DNA from: Gammaproteobacteria bacterium
GTDB lineage: Bacteria > Pseudomonadota > Gammaproteobacteria > Arenicellales > Poriferihabitantaceae
NCBI GenBank assembly: GCA_009839585.1
Contig: VXPI01000086.1
Location: forward strand, 1 to 10,824
Direction: 5' to 3'
DNA length: 10,824 bases
Under the pieces are notes generated by a model. The model had not been told where the DNA came from. It did not search any database and saw only the letters and a list, made by a program, of their open reading frames with translations. Positions 1 through 6,720 of the stretch are shown piece by piece; position 1 is the first letter of the stretch; each line of letters opens with the position of its first letter. The position numbers and the translations under genes are program-made.

Positions 1-46
1 ACTTCGGGTTCAGTAAACGAAGCAGACGTTCCCGATCAAGATGCAA
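1..46 (-). CDS. 5' end of a gene resembling NDP-forming acyl-CoA synthetase (partial)
   Basis: Only the first 15 codons lie in the window; the gene runs off the left edge. It would start at a TTG at 46, six bases after the TAA stop of the acyl-CoA dehydrogenase gene and in the same frame as that stop. The visible peptide is MHLDRERLLRLLNPK. The run L-L-N-P-K, some ten residues from the start, is typical of the entry into the CoA-binding Rossmann domain of NDP-forming acyl-CoA (acetate-CoA ligase-like) synthetases, which usually continue S-[IV]-A-V-[IV]-G. There is no nearby ATG in frame and no strong Shine-Dalgarno sequence, so translational coupling to the gene before it is likely. If correct, it would activate a carboxylic acid such as gamma-butyrobetaine to its CoA thioester for the neighbouring acyl-CoA dehydrogenase. 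Fifteen residues are thin evidence. Confidence 0.45.
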   Translation of the reverse strand, partial: MHLDRERLLRLLNPK

Positions 47-52
47 GATGAA

Positions 53-1219
53 TTACCGTGTTGATTCGAGTGGGCGCAAAATCGACCGGGCAATAATCAT
101 GCGCTGGATTTCGCTTGTCCCCTCCCAAATCCGCTCAACCCGTGCATCTCTCCAGATTCTCTCCAGCGGCAAATCAGACATCAAGCCCATGCCGCCATGA
201 ATCTGGATCGCCTCATCCGCAATAAAAGCCAATGCTTCGGTCGCCGATAACTTGGCCATGGCTGCATCCATATCGGTCATTTCACCGGTATTGGCCCTGG
301 CACCAGATTGATAGGTGATCAGTTCTGCCGCACGCAGCCTCATTGCCATGTCGGCTAGTTTGAAGGACACTCCCTGGAACTTGCCGATGGTCTGATTAAA
401 CTGCACCCTGGTTGCGGCATAGTTGCTGGCCAGATCATATGCCCGATCACATTTTCCAAGACAGATCGCGGCAACCTGCAACCGGGTATTGCCCAGCCAG
501 TCATTGGCCACCGCAAAACCCTTGTCTACTTCACCGAGTACCTGTGTTTGCGGAACCCTGCAGTTGTCAAACTCCAGAATACAGTTGTGATACCCTCGGT
601 TGGATACGCTCTCGTAGCCATCTCTGACCTCAAAGCCTCTGGTTTCCTTATCGATCAAAAAAGCAGTAATCCGTTTTCTTGGACCGCGTGGTGTCTGGTC
701 GACCCCGGTTGCTGCAAACAGGATAACAAAGTCCGCGATATCAGCGTGACTGATAAAGTGCTTGGTTCCATTGATAATGAAGTCCTGTCCGTCCTTCTCT
801 GCACGTGTCGACATTGAGCGGACATCCGATCCGGCACCGGGCTCGGTCATTGCCAGGCAATCGGTTTTTTCACCTCGAATGCACGGAAACAGATACTGCT
901 CCCGTTGATCGCCCACACAGGCCTGCAGGATATTGCTGGGACGTCCAACCGTGTATTGCAATGCGTAGCTCGCCCGGCCAAGTTCGCGATCCAGCATGCA
1001 CATCGAAAGCGGGTCAAGACCCCCACCTCCCAGCTCTTGTGGCATGTTGGCCGCATACAGGCCAACTTCAATCGCTCGATTGATGATTTGCCGACGCAAT
1101 TCCGGACGTAGGTTTCCGGTCTTCTCGACTTCCTCTTCATAAGGGTACAGCTCCTCTTCCACAAAACGTCTTGCTGTCTCGATGAGAAGTTTCTGCTCTT
1201 CACTTGGCTCAAAGTTCAT
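53..1219 (-). CDS. Acyl-CoA dehydrogenase, CaiA (crotonobetainyl-CoA reductase)-like
   Basis: A 388-residue cytoplasmic FAD enzyme of the acyl-CoA dehydrogenase family, at the family's usual length. The N-terminal helical domain covers about residues 1-118. The middle beta domain begins with the flavin signature A-M-T-E-P-G-A-G-S-D (123-132). The C-terminal helical domain carries Q-I-H-G-G-M-G (339-345) and I-W-E-G-T-S-E-I-Q, whose Glu366 aligns with the catalytic base of medium-chain acyl-CoA dehydrogenase. The start is an ATG at 1219 with a GAGAGA stretch about ten bases upstream. It is the fourth gene of the carnitine operon, after a 78-bp gap. In this setting it probably interconverts gamma-butyrobetainyl-CoA and crotonobetainyl-CoA; this substrate is inferred from context, and a plain short-chain acyl-CoA dehydrogenase cannot be excluded. 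Confidence 0.9.
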   Translation of the reverse strand: MNFEPSEEQKLLIETARRFVEEELYPYEEEVEKTGNLRPELRRQIINRAIEVGLYAANMPQELGGGGLDPLSMCMLDRELGRASYALQYTVGRPSNILQACVGDQREQYLFPCIRGEKTDCLAMTEPGAGSDVRSMSTRAEKDGQDFIINGTKHFISHADIADFVILFAATGVDQTPRGPRKRITAFLIDKETRGFEVRDGYESVSNRGYHNCILEFDNCRVPQTQVLGEVDKGFAVANDWLGNTRLQVAAICLGKCDRAYDLASNYAATRVQFNQTIGKFQGVSFKLADMAMRLRAAELITYQSGARANTGEMTDMDAAMAKLSATEALAFIADEAIQIHGGMGLMSDLPLERIWRDARVERIWEGTSEIQRMIIARSILRPLESTR

Positions 1220-1280
1220 CTACATGGATCTCTCGTTGGTCTCTTGGTGCGATTTCGGTTCCTGTTATTTGACAGAGCGA

Positions 1281-1290
1281 GATTCGAATC
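1281..1290. repeat. 10-bp perfect palindrome in the SDR/acyl-CoA dehydrogenase gap
   Basis: GATTCGAATC is a perfect 10-bp palindrome in the 78-bp gap between the SDR stop and the acyl-CoA dehydrogenase start. It has no T-tract, so it is not a terminator, and I see no clear promoter beside it. It could be a protein-binding site or chance. The rest of the gap shows only the weak ribosome-binding site of the downstream gene. Confidence 0.3.
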
Positions 1291-1297
1291 ACCGGCC

Positions 1298-2071
1298 TTA
1301 TGGTCCAAAATTCTCGACATGCCCATCAACATTCATGATTTGACCCGTGATTCGACTAGCATCGGGTGATGCCAGAAACAACGCCATCCGGGCGATATCC
1401 TCTGCATCAATGAATGTTCGTAACGAACAGCTGTTGGTGTATTTCTTTCGCACGGCCTGTTGCGATAGACCGCTTTGCACCGATTCTGCGGCGATCACCT
1501 TGTCCATGCGATCCCCATTAATACTGCCGGGGCAAATCACATTGGCCCGAATACCATCAGGGCCAAGTTCCATGGCCAGTGTTTTGGTCAGCCCAATCAC
1601 CGCCCATTTCGCCGCAGCATAGGGAGAGCGAAGCGGATATCCATGCCATCCAGCCGTTGATGAAATATTGATGATTGATCCGCGCCCGGCACTCCGCATA
1701 TTCGGGATCAGTGCCCGGCAATAAAGAAAGACCGAATCGAGATTAACCGCTATGCAGCGGTGCCAATCAGCAAGAGCAACACCCTGAACGGGGGCAGTCG
1801 GGCCGGCAATCCCGGCGCAATTGACCAGAACGTCGATGCCTCCGTAGGCATGGATATGCTGTTCCGCGATGCTCCGGGTTTGCGATTCATTCGATGCATC
1901 GCCTATCGAGACCATGATTTCAGGCATCGCTTCAGCAAACCGTTCCACGGCATCCTTGTCGATATCCGACACATGCACCGATGCCCCGGCATTATGGAAT
2001 TCGAGAGCAATCGCCCTGCCGATCCCGGATGCGCCGGCAGTAACCAGAACACTTTGACCATGCAAATTCAT
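1298..2071 (-). CDS. SDR-family NAD(P)-dependent oxidoreductase in the carnitine cluster
   Basis: A 257-residue classical short-chain dehydrogenase/reductase, of normal length. The cofactor-binding turn is T-A-G-A-S-G-I-G (11-18), a small variant of T-G-x-x-x-G-I-G. Asp36 at the end of the second strand suggests NAD(H) rather than NADP(H). N-C-A-G (84-87) replaces the usual N-N-A-G. The catalytic tetrad is intact: Asn110, Ser138, Tyr151 and Lys155 in Y-A-A-A-K. The C-terminus has the usual I-T-G-Q-I-M-N-V-D-G. The ATG at 2071 follows the stop of the carnitine dehydrogenase gene by three bases, so the two are translationally coupled. The substrate is not readable from sequence. The context suggests a hydroxy compound of the carnitine family: D-carnitine to 3-dehydrocarnitine, or a 3-hydroxyacyl-CoA step of gamma-butyrobetaine oxidation. 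Confidence 0.88.
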   Translation of the reverse strand: MNLHGQSVLVTAGASGIGRAIALEFHNAGASVHVSDIDKDAVERFAEAMPEIMVSIGDASNESQTRSIAEQHIHAYGGIDVLVNCAGIAGPTAPVQGVALADWHRCIAVNLDSVFLYCRALIPNMRSAGRGSIINISSTAGWHGYPLRSPYAAAKWAVIGLTKTLAMELGPDGIRANVICPGSINGDRMDKVIAAESVQSGLSQQAVRKKYTNSCSLRTFIDAEDIARMALFLASPDASRITGQIMNVDGHVENFGP

Positions 2072-2074
2072 CCG

Positions 2075-3568
2075 CTAGGAACCCGGCATTTGAATGGAAC
2101 GTCCGCAATTTACCGGAAGTTCAAGATTACGCTGTCCCTCGTAGATTTTTTTCAATCGCTCCATGATTGCCGGCGCTGCCGGACAGGATCTGGATTCTCG
2201 GGTGTTGACATGCAGCAGCATTTGCTCTCCCGTTGCCAGTATCCGATGGTCTCCGGTTGCGTGCATGGCATGATTGACATGCAACCGTTTTGTGTCCAGA
2301 CCCAGAATTTGTGTCTGGAAATAAAATGCCTCCCCGGCCATGATCTCACCCTGATGGATCAAGTGAGTTTCAACCGAGAAATAACTGAAGCCCTGTTTAT
2401 GGTATTCCTCATTAACACCGATCAACTGGAACAGGGCATCCGATGCATCGCCGATCGCCCGCAAATAACTGCTTTCCGTCATATGCCGGTTGTAATCAAC
2501 CCACTCTGGAGGAACGACTCCAGAATGCAGTTGCAGGGGTTGACTGAAGTCATGGTCGGAGAACCTGGCCGATGCTTGATCATCCGTGTGTGAGATACGA
2601 TAGAGTTTCTCTTCATATTGCGCCAGCGTTTGACCGGCACTGGTTTCGTTAACCCGAAGTCCCTGAAGAATGGATACGATACAATCATCGCGTTTTTGTT
2701 CAAGTTCGGATATGGATCGACCCTGTGCCTGCCGATCTGACTGCTCGGTAACCCGATTCAGCAAGTCGTCAGTCAGGTCTGGACCATCAAAACGAGTCCA
2801 TGGCCATTTCAAGCTTGGGCCGAACTGGGACATGAAATGATGCATGCCCCCTTCTCCACCCGCAATTCGATAAGTGAGATAAGGACCCATAAACGCCCAG
2901 CGGATTCCCGGGCCATATGCGATTGCCTGATCCAGTTCATCGGCAGTCGCTACACCTTCATTGAGCAAATGCAGGGATTCACGCCACAAAGCCTCCATCA
3001 TACGGTCTGCCAAAAAGGCCTGAACCTCTTTTTTTACCACCAGTGGATGCATGCCGATCCCTGAATAAAATTCTTCAGCATGGCGAATCGCCTGTTCGGA
3101 AGTTTGTTGACCACCAACGATTTCTACCAGAGGCAGCAGGTAAACAGGATTAAATGGATGACCGACGACTACACGCTCCGGATTTTTGATGCCTTGTTGC
3201 ATATCGCTAGGCAAAAGACCCGATGATGAAGAAGCAATGACGACTTCATTACCGGCATATGATGCGATCTCCCTGAAGAGTTGCTGTTTAAGATCAATCC
3301 GTTCCGGACCGCTTTCCTGAATGAAGTCAGCACCACAAACCGCTTCTTCAATGGAATCGACGATCTGTAACTCTCCTCTGAGGTCAACCGGAGCCAGGGT
3401 CATTTTTCGATAGGCCCTGAGTGCATTGTTCAGCACTTTATCCAGACGTGCCGGCAATTCCTGATCGGGGTCGTAAATCCTTACGTTAACGGCATTGATC
3501 AGTAGCCGCGCTGCCCATGCTGAACCGATAACCCCACCGCCGATCAGCCCTGCCGTGTTAATCCGCAT
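2075..3568 (-). CDS. lcdH: L-carnitine 3-dehydrogenase fused to betainyl-CoA thioesterase domain
   Basis: A 497-residue two-domain enzyme. Residues 1 to about 320 form a 3-hydroxyacyl-CoA-dehydrogenase-like NAD enzyme with G-x-G-x-x-G at 10-15 and Asp34 ending the second strand. The catalytic pair is His137 (G-H-P-F-N-P) and Glu149, with the 12-residue spacing seen in 3-hydroxyacyl-CoA dehydrogenases. Residues from about 346 to 475 form a hotdog (4HBT-like) thioesterase with P-E-W-V-D-Y-N-R-H-M, where Asp358 is the likely active-site acid. The dehydrogenase half oxidises L-carnitine to 3-dehydrocarnitine with NAD. The thioesterase half fits hydrolysis of betainyl-CoA, the product of the neighbouring BKACE, to glycine betaine. 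In Pseudomonas aeruginosa these are separate proteins, while fused forms are known in other Proteobacteria. The ATG at 3568 lies six bases after the BKACE stop and has no good Shine-Dalgarno, so coupling is likely. The dehydrogenase assignment is firm; the thioesterase substrate rests on context. Confidence 0.92.
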   Translation of the reverse strand: MRINTAGLIGGGVIGSAWAARLLINAVNVRIYDPDQELPARLDKVLNNALRAYRKMTLAPVDLRGELQIVDSIEEAVCGADFIQESGPERIDLKQQLFREIASYAGNEVVIASSSSGLLPSDMQQGIKNPERVVVGHPFNPVYLLPLVEIVGGQQTSEQAIRHAEEFYSGIGMHPLVVKKEVQAFLADRMMEALWRESLHLLNEGVATADELDQAIAYGPGIRWAFMGPYLTYRIAGGEGGMHHFMSQFGPSLKWPWTRFDGPDLTDDLLNRVTEQSDRQAQGRSISELEQKRDDCIVSILQGLRVNETSAGQTLAQYEEKLYRISHTDDQASARFSDHDFSQPLQLHSGVVPPEWVDYNRHMTESSYLRAIGDASDALFQLIGVNEEYHKQGFSYFSVETHLIHQGEIMAGEAFYFQTQILGLDTKRLHVNHAMHATGDHRILATGEQMLLHVNTRESRSCPAAPAIMERLKKIYEGQRNLELPVNCGRSIQMPGS

Positions 3569-3574
3569 CTGGAG

Positions 3575-4468
3575 CTAGGCGTGTTTATTTAGTTTCAGTT
3601 TTTCCCGGACTGCTTCGGGACCCATGATCGAGACGCCCATCGCGGAGAGAATGGTAACCGCCCGTTCTACCAGCTGTGCATTGGTTGCAAAAACTCCACG
3701 GGAAAGATACAGATTATCTTCGAGACCTACCCGCACATTGCCCCCTGCCAGGACGGCCATGGCAACATAGGGTAATTCGTTCCGTCCAATCGAAAAAGCC
3801 GAGAAAACCGACCCTTCAGGCAGAGCATGAACCATTGACATAAGGGTTGTGGGGTCATCCGGCGCACCGTATGGAATCCCCATGCATAGCTGAATCATTA
3901 CCGGATCGTCGATCAAGCCTTCATGAATCAACTCCTTGACAAACACCAGATGCCCAGTGTCAAACACTTCCAGCTCCGGGCGAACTCCAAGATCCTGGAC
4001 TTTCCTGGCCATGGTTCTCAACATGCCCGGAGTATTGGTCATGACGTAATCGCTCTCGGCAAAATTCATGGTACCGCAATCCAGAGTACAAATTTCCGGA
4101 AGACATTGCTCGACATGCGCAAGTCTTTCCAGCGGGCCCGCCATATCCGTGCCCCCTGGATCCAGCGGCAAAGGATTCTCACTGGACCCAAAAACCAGAT
4201 CACCGCCCATGCCAGCGGTAGTATTTATGACTACATCCGTGTCGCTGTCTCGTATCCGGTCGACGACCTCGGCAAAGTACTCCGGTTTTCGGGAAGGCGC
4301 GCCCGTTTCGGGATCACGGACATGGATATGTGCAATAGCGGCCCCTGCCTTGGCAGCGTCAATGGCTGCATTGGCGATTTGTTCAGGGGTTATGGGAATA
4401 TCAGGATGTTTGCCAATCGAGTTTCCGGACCCGGTAACTGCACAGGTGATAAATGCGTTGAAGTTCAA
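3575..4468 (-). CDS. Beta-keto acid cleavage enzyme (BKACE/DUF849), 3-dehydrocarnitine-cleaving
   Basis: A zinc-dependent BKACE (formerly DUF849, Kce-like) enzyme that condenses a beta-keto acid with acetyl-CoA, releasing acetoacetate and a new CoA thioester. Beside carnitine dehydrogenase the expected reaction is 3-dehydrocarnitine plus acetyl-CoA to betainyl-CoA plus acetoacetate. Counting from the chosen start, the zinc ligands appear as His47 and His49 in H-I-H-V-R-D and Glu250 in V-G-L-E-D-N. The N-terminal I-T-C-A-V-T-G strand is present. I place the start at the TTG at 4468, giving 297 residues. It is preceded by GAGGA with a 7-base gap, and homologues begin just before this strand. 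A longer reading from a TTG at 4507 adds 13 unlike residues. It is the first gene of the operon. Confidence 0.88.
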   Translation of the reverse strand: MNFNAFITCAVTGSGNSIGKHPDIPITPEQIANAAIDAAKAGAAIAHIHVRDPETGAPSRKPEYFAEVVDRIRDSDTDVVINTTAGMGGDLVFGSSENPLPLDPGGTDMAGPLERLAHVEQCLPEICTLDCGTMNFAESDYVMTNTPGMLRTMARKVQDLGVRPELEVFDTGHLVFVKELIHEGLIDDPVMIQLCMGIPYGAPDDPTTLMSMVHALPEGSVFSAFSIGRNELPYVAMAVLAGGNVRVGLEDNLYLSRGVFATNAQLVERAVTILSAMGVSIMGPEAVREKLKLNKHA

Positions 4469-4500
4469 AGCCGAGTCCTCGAGTTCTGGTATATAGACAA

Positions 4501-4551
4501 GGTGCAAGTGTCATGCGATTTGAAGAAATTTTCAAGACAAATTTTTGCACC
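4501..4551. promoter_or_regulatory. Nested inverted repeats upstream of the carnitine operon (possible operator)
   Basis: GGTGCAA at 4501-4507 is matched by its inverse TTGCACC at 4545-4551. Inside lies a second dyad, TTGAA at 4520-4524 and TTCAA at 4531-4535, almost concentric with the outer one. The block begins 33 bp upstream of the chosen BKACE start, where a repressor or activator site would sit. On the minus strand a TATATA follows the dyad near the gene, but I could not match it with a good -35 at normal spacing, so I call no promoter here. From 4552 to 4648 I see nothing recognisable. The function is inferred from position and symmetry only. Confidence 0.4.
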
Positions 4552-4648
4552 TGGATACGTTGAGTTTGCTATGAGGCACTGTCCGGCGTAGCGTTGCTGG
4601 TGCATTCAAGGCTCACTCGCAGATGAAGGGACATTCAATGTAACCCAA

Positions 4649-4837
4649 TTAAAGGCAATACAGGCAGGAGCGGGAAGAAAGGCTACTGCAGATCGTGGCC
4701 AGGTCGGCGAGCAGGGTCTGGAAGCTGTGGACGGGCAGGCCCTCGGCGCTGGCCTTGCTGCGGGCCTTGTCCAGAGCCGACGGGGACACCTGGCCGGGGC
4801 GACCACGGAATCGACCCTCGAAAGGCCATCGCTCATT
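4649..4837 (-). pseudogene. Remnant of a transposase C-terminus
   Basis: The minus strand reads openly from just after a TGA (4838-4840) to a TAA at 4649-4651, about 62 codons with no start of its own. The core reads R-G-R-P-G-Q-V-S-P-S-A-L-D-K-A-R, then E-G-L-P-V-H-S-F-Q-T-L-L-A-D-L-A-T-I. This resembles the C-terminal region of DDE transposases of the IS1634/IS4 kind, from my memory of the family; no search was possible. Everything upstream of this tail, including the catalytic DDE core, is missing. The core of the segment (4684-4819) is about 71% G+C (96 of 136 bases), while the 121 bp to its right are about 36%. It is therefore a small foreign scar rather than a working gene. The family assignment is moderate; the composition break is seen directly. 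Confidence 0.5.
4677..4826. repeat. 7-bp direct repeats bounding the G+C-rich segment
   Basis: GAAAGGC occurs at 4677-4683 and again at 4820-4826, exactly at the two edges of the 136-bp G+C-rich segment that holds the transposase-like sequence. A six-base AAAGGC also lies at 4651-4656. The repeats could be a target-site duplication or microhomology used in an illegitimate event. A chance match of this length is possible. Confidence 0.4.
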
Positions 4838-4908
4838 TCAATATATGTGGCACGACATCTACGCATTCCATCAGAATATTTCAATCAGCCCAAAAACTTG
4901 TGACTGGA

Positions 4909-4914
4909 TATAAT
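4909..4914 (+). promoter_or_regulatory. Putative -10 element of the opp operon promoter
   Basis: TATAAT at 4909-4914 is a perfect sigma70 -10 hexamer in an A+T-rich stretch. Transcription would start near 4921 and give a leader of about 37 nt before the oppA ATG at 4958. The bases 16-18 bp upstream (around 4885-4892) do not resemble TTGACA, so the promoter may depend on an activator. No other candidate serves the operon as well. Confidence 0.5.
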
Positions 4915-4924
4915 GAAAGACGAT

Positions 4925-4944
4925 AATACTACGACCCAATACTA
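4925..4944. repeat. Direct repeat AATACTA x2 in the oppA leader
   Basis: AATACTA occurs at 4925-4931 and 4938-4944, a 13-bp period, between the putative transcription start and the oppA start codon. The position would suit a regulator site or an RNA-level element. At seven bases in an A+T-rich stretch, chance is a real alternative. Confidence 0.25.
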
Positions 4945-4957
4945 AAAGTGATCATAC

Positions 4958-6703
4958 ATGACCGCAAACAGCCAGATTTTTCCAGAAAATTCCGTGACAG
5001 AGTCTTCCCGAATCATGCCTTGTAGCCATGGAAATCGCCCGGTACCCGGCGGCATATCGCCCCATGCCCGGAAATCCCGTATGTATGTGGCGATCCTTGC
5101 CCTGATTGGCTGCATCGGACTGAATACTCGGGCGGACACGCCGATGGTACATCCTAAGACTGGGGAAGAGCTTCGGGAAAGTCAGACTTTTACCTATCGC
5201 ATGCTGGACGAAGCCCCGACCCTTGACCCCCAGTTGAATCAGGACTCGGAGGGGTTCGATATCCTGCGCGACCTGTTCGAGGGACTCCTCAATCAGGATA
5301 GCCGTGGCCATCTGGTTCCAGGAGCTGCCGAACGGTACACGGCTTCCGACGGGAATCGTCAGTTCACGTTCCATTTGCGGAAGACAGCAAAATGGTCGAA
5401 CGGCGATCCTGTCACCTCCGGAGACTTTGTCTACGCCTGGCGGAGGGCCGTCGACCCTGAAGTGGCTTCCGACTACGCCTGGTATGTCGAACTGGCCGGA
5501 ATCCGTAACGCAGGAGCCATCCAGGCCGGGGAAATGCCTGTCGAATCACTCGGCGTCAAAGCACTGGACCTATACACGCTTGAGGTCAATCTCGAACGAC
5601 CTGTTCCCTACTTTCCTGAAATGACCACCTATGCGACGTTCTTTCCTGCTCATCGCCCCACGATCGAGCGGCATGGTATCGCCTGGACCCGGCCAGAGAA
5701 CATGGTTTCAAACGGCGCCTACGTCCTGTCCGAGCATGTCCCGAACGAATACCATTCACGAACCCGCAATCCACTGTACTGGGATAATGCCAACACGATC
5801 ATTGATAAGGTAACTGGCCTGGTCATCAATGATGAGCACCAGGCCCTGACTCGTTATTTTGCCAATGAGGTCGATCGTACAGGGATTCCGGCCGGACAGT
5901 ATCCAAACCTCAAGACACAACATCCAGATGAAGCCATCTCAATGCCGTTGCTTTGCACATATTACTTTACCTTCAATCACGCCGATAGCGGTCACCCTGC
6001 TCTTCAGGACCGGCGAGTGCGTACTGCACTATCCTATGCCTTCGACCGGGATATCATCATCAACAGTCTTCTCAAGGAGGGGCAGGAACCGGCATATGGC
6101 TTTACCCATCCGGCCACTGCAGGCTTCAATCCCCAAAAGCCCGACTACGCTCACCTTGAACAATCCGAACGGGACCGGATTGCCCGGAAATTGATCGCCG
6201 AGGCGGGATATGGGCAGGACAAGGCTCTGGAATTCACCCTGATCTACAACACGTCCGAATCCCACAAGAAGATCGCTACCGTCGCGTCGCAGATGTGGAA
6301 ACAGAAACTCGGGGTTGATATCAGGCTGATGAACTTCGAGTGGAAAACATATTTGGTCCGCCGAAAAAACCAGGAATTCGATCTAGCCCGGGCTGGCTGG
6401 TGCGGAGACTACAACGAAGCCTCGACATTTCTCGACGTCCTGACTAGTTCGTCCGGGGTGAATGACGGCCAGTTCCATAACGAGAAGATGGATCGTCTGA
6501 TGGATGAATCCAGGCTGCTGGACGATCCAACTCCGAACTATCTCCAAGCCGAAGCGGTTCTGGCCAGGGAAATGCCGATCATTCCCGTCTACCACTACAC
6601 GAGCGTGTTCATGCTCAAGCCGGATATTCGGGGATGGCCCTTTGACAACGTCCAGAACAACTGGTATTCGAAAAACCTCTACCGGGTGAAACACACCCAC
6701 TGA
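4958..6703 (+). CDS. oppA: Periplasmic oligopeptide-binding protein OppA
   Basis: A solute-binding protein of family 5 (SBP_bac_5), 581 residues as read. It captures oligopeptides outside the inner membrane and delivers them to OppBC. It resembles E. coli OppA along its whole length, for example R-D-L-F-E-G-L-L, F-T-F-H-L-R-K, N-G-A-Y and A-R-A-G-W-C-G-D-Y-N. Arg478 and Asp484 align with the E. coli residues that bind the peptide carboxylate and amino ends (Arg413 and Asp419). Cys333 and Cys482 align with that protein's disulfide pair. The N-terminus is odd: about 41 residues precede a short hydrophobic stretch (43-51). That stretch ends in L-I-G-C, which fits a lipobox with Cys52, while T-R-A at 57-59 offers an ordinary signal-peptidase site. 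Met20 is another possible start. Met42 would leave the signal peptide without its basic residues. No start has a strong Shine-Dalgarno. Confidence 0.94.
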   Translation: MTANSQIFPENSVTESSRIMPCSHGNRPVPGGISPHARKSRMYVAILALIGCIGLNTRADTPMVHPKTGEELRESQTFTYRMLDEAPTLDPQLNQDSEGFDILRDLFEGLLNQDSRGHLVPGAAERYTASDGNRQFTFHLRKTAKWSNGDPVTSGDFVYAWRRAVDPEVASDYAWYVELAGIRNAGAIQAGEMPVESLGVKALDLYTLEVNLERPVPYFPEMTTYATFFPAHRPTIERHGIAWTRPENMVSNGAYVLSEHVPNEYHSRTRNPLYWDNANTIIDKVTGLVINDEHQALTRYFANEVDRTGIPAGQYPNLKTQHPDEAISMPLLCTYYFTFNHADSGHPALQDRRVRTALSYAFDRDIIINSLLKEGQEPAYGFTHPATAGFNPQKPDYAHLEQSERDRIARKLIAEAGYGQDKALEFTLIYNTSESHKKIATVASQMWKQKLGVDIRLMNFEWKTYLVRRKNQEFDLARAGWCGDYNEASTFLDVLTSSSGVNDGQFHNEKMDRLMDESRLLDDPTPNYLQAEAVLAREMPIIPVYHYTSVFMLKPDIRGWPFDNVQNNWYSKNLYRVKHTH

Positions 6704-6720
6704 ACCTGATCGCTGGGATC

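Noticed and set aside
1269..1297. A TTGACA -35 element on the plus strand between the SDR and acyl-CoA dehydrogenase genes.
   Set aside because: At 17 bp spacing the -10 position is CCGGCC, and the direction is antisense to the operon.
1262..1305. A tRNA 3' end or attachment-site remnant around GATTCGAATC, which looks like a T-arm followed by an acceptor strand on the minus strand.
   Set aside because: The T-stem does not pair on either strand, the base before the TTC loop is A rather than G, there is no CCA, and no matching 5' half exists.
1760..2593. A long plus-strand open frame of 277 codons.
   Set aside because: It lies antisense to the SDR and carnitine dehydrogenase genes, both fully intact with catalytic residues, and its product has no recognisable domain. 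It is a shadow frame.
3923..4591. A plus-strand open frame of 222 codons antisense to the BKACE gene.
   Set aside because: The BKACE on the other strand has intact zinc ligands and family motifs; the antisense product resembles nothing known.
4848..4864. A sigma54-type promoter on the plus strand: a perfect TGGCACG -24 element.
   Set aside because: At the required spacing the -12 element lacks the invariant GC (AC instead), and the sigma70 -10 at 4909 is a better candidate.
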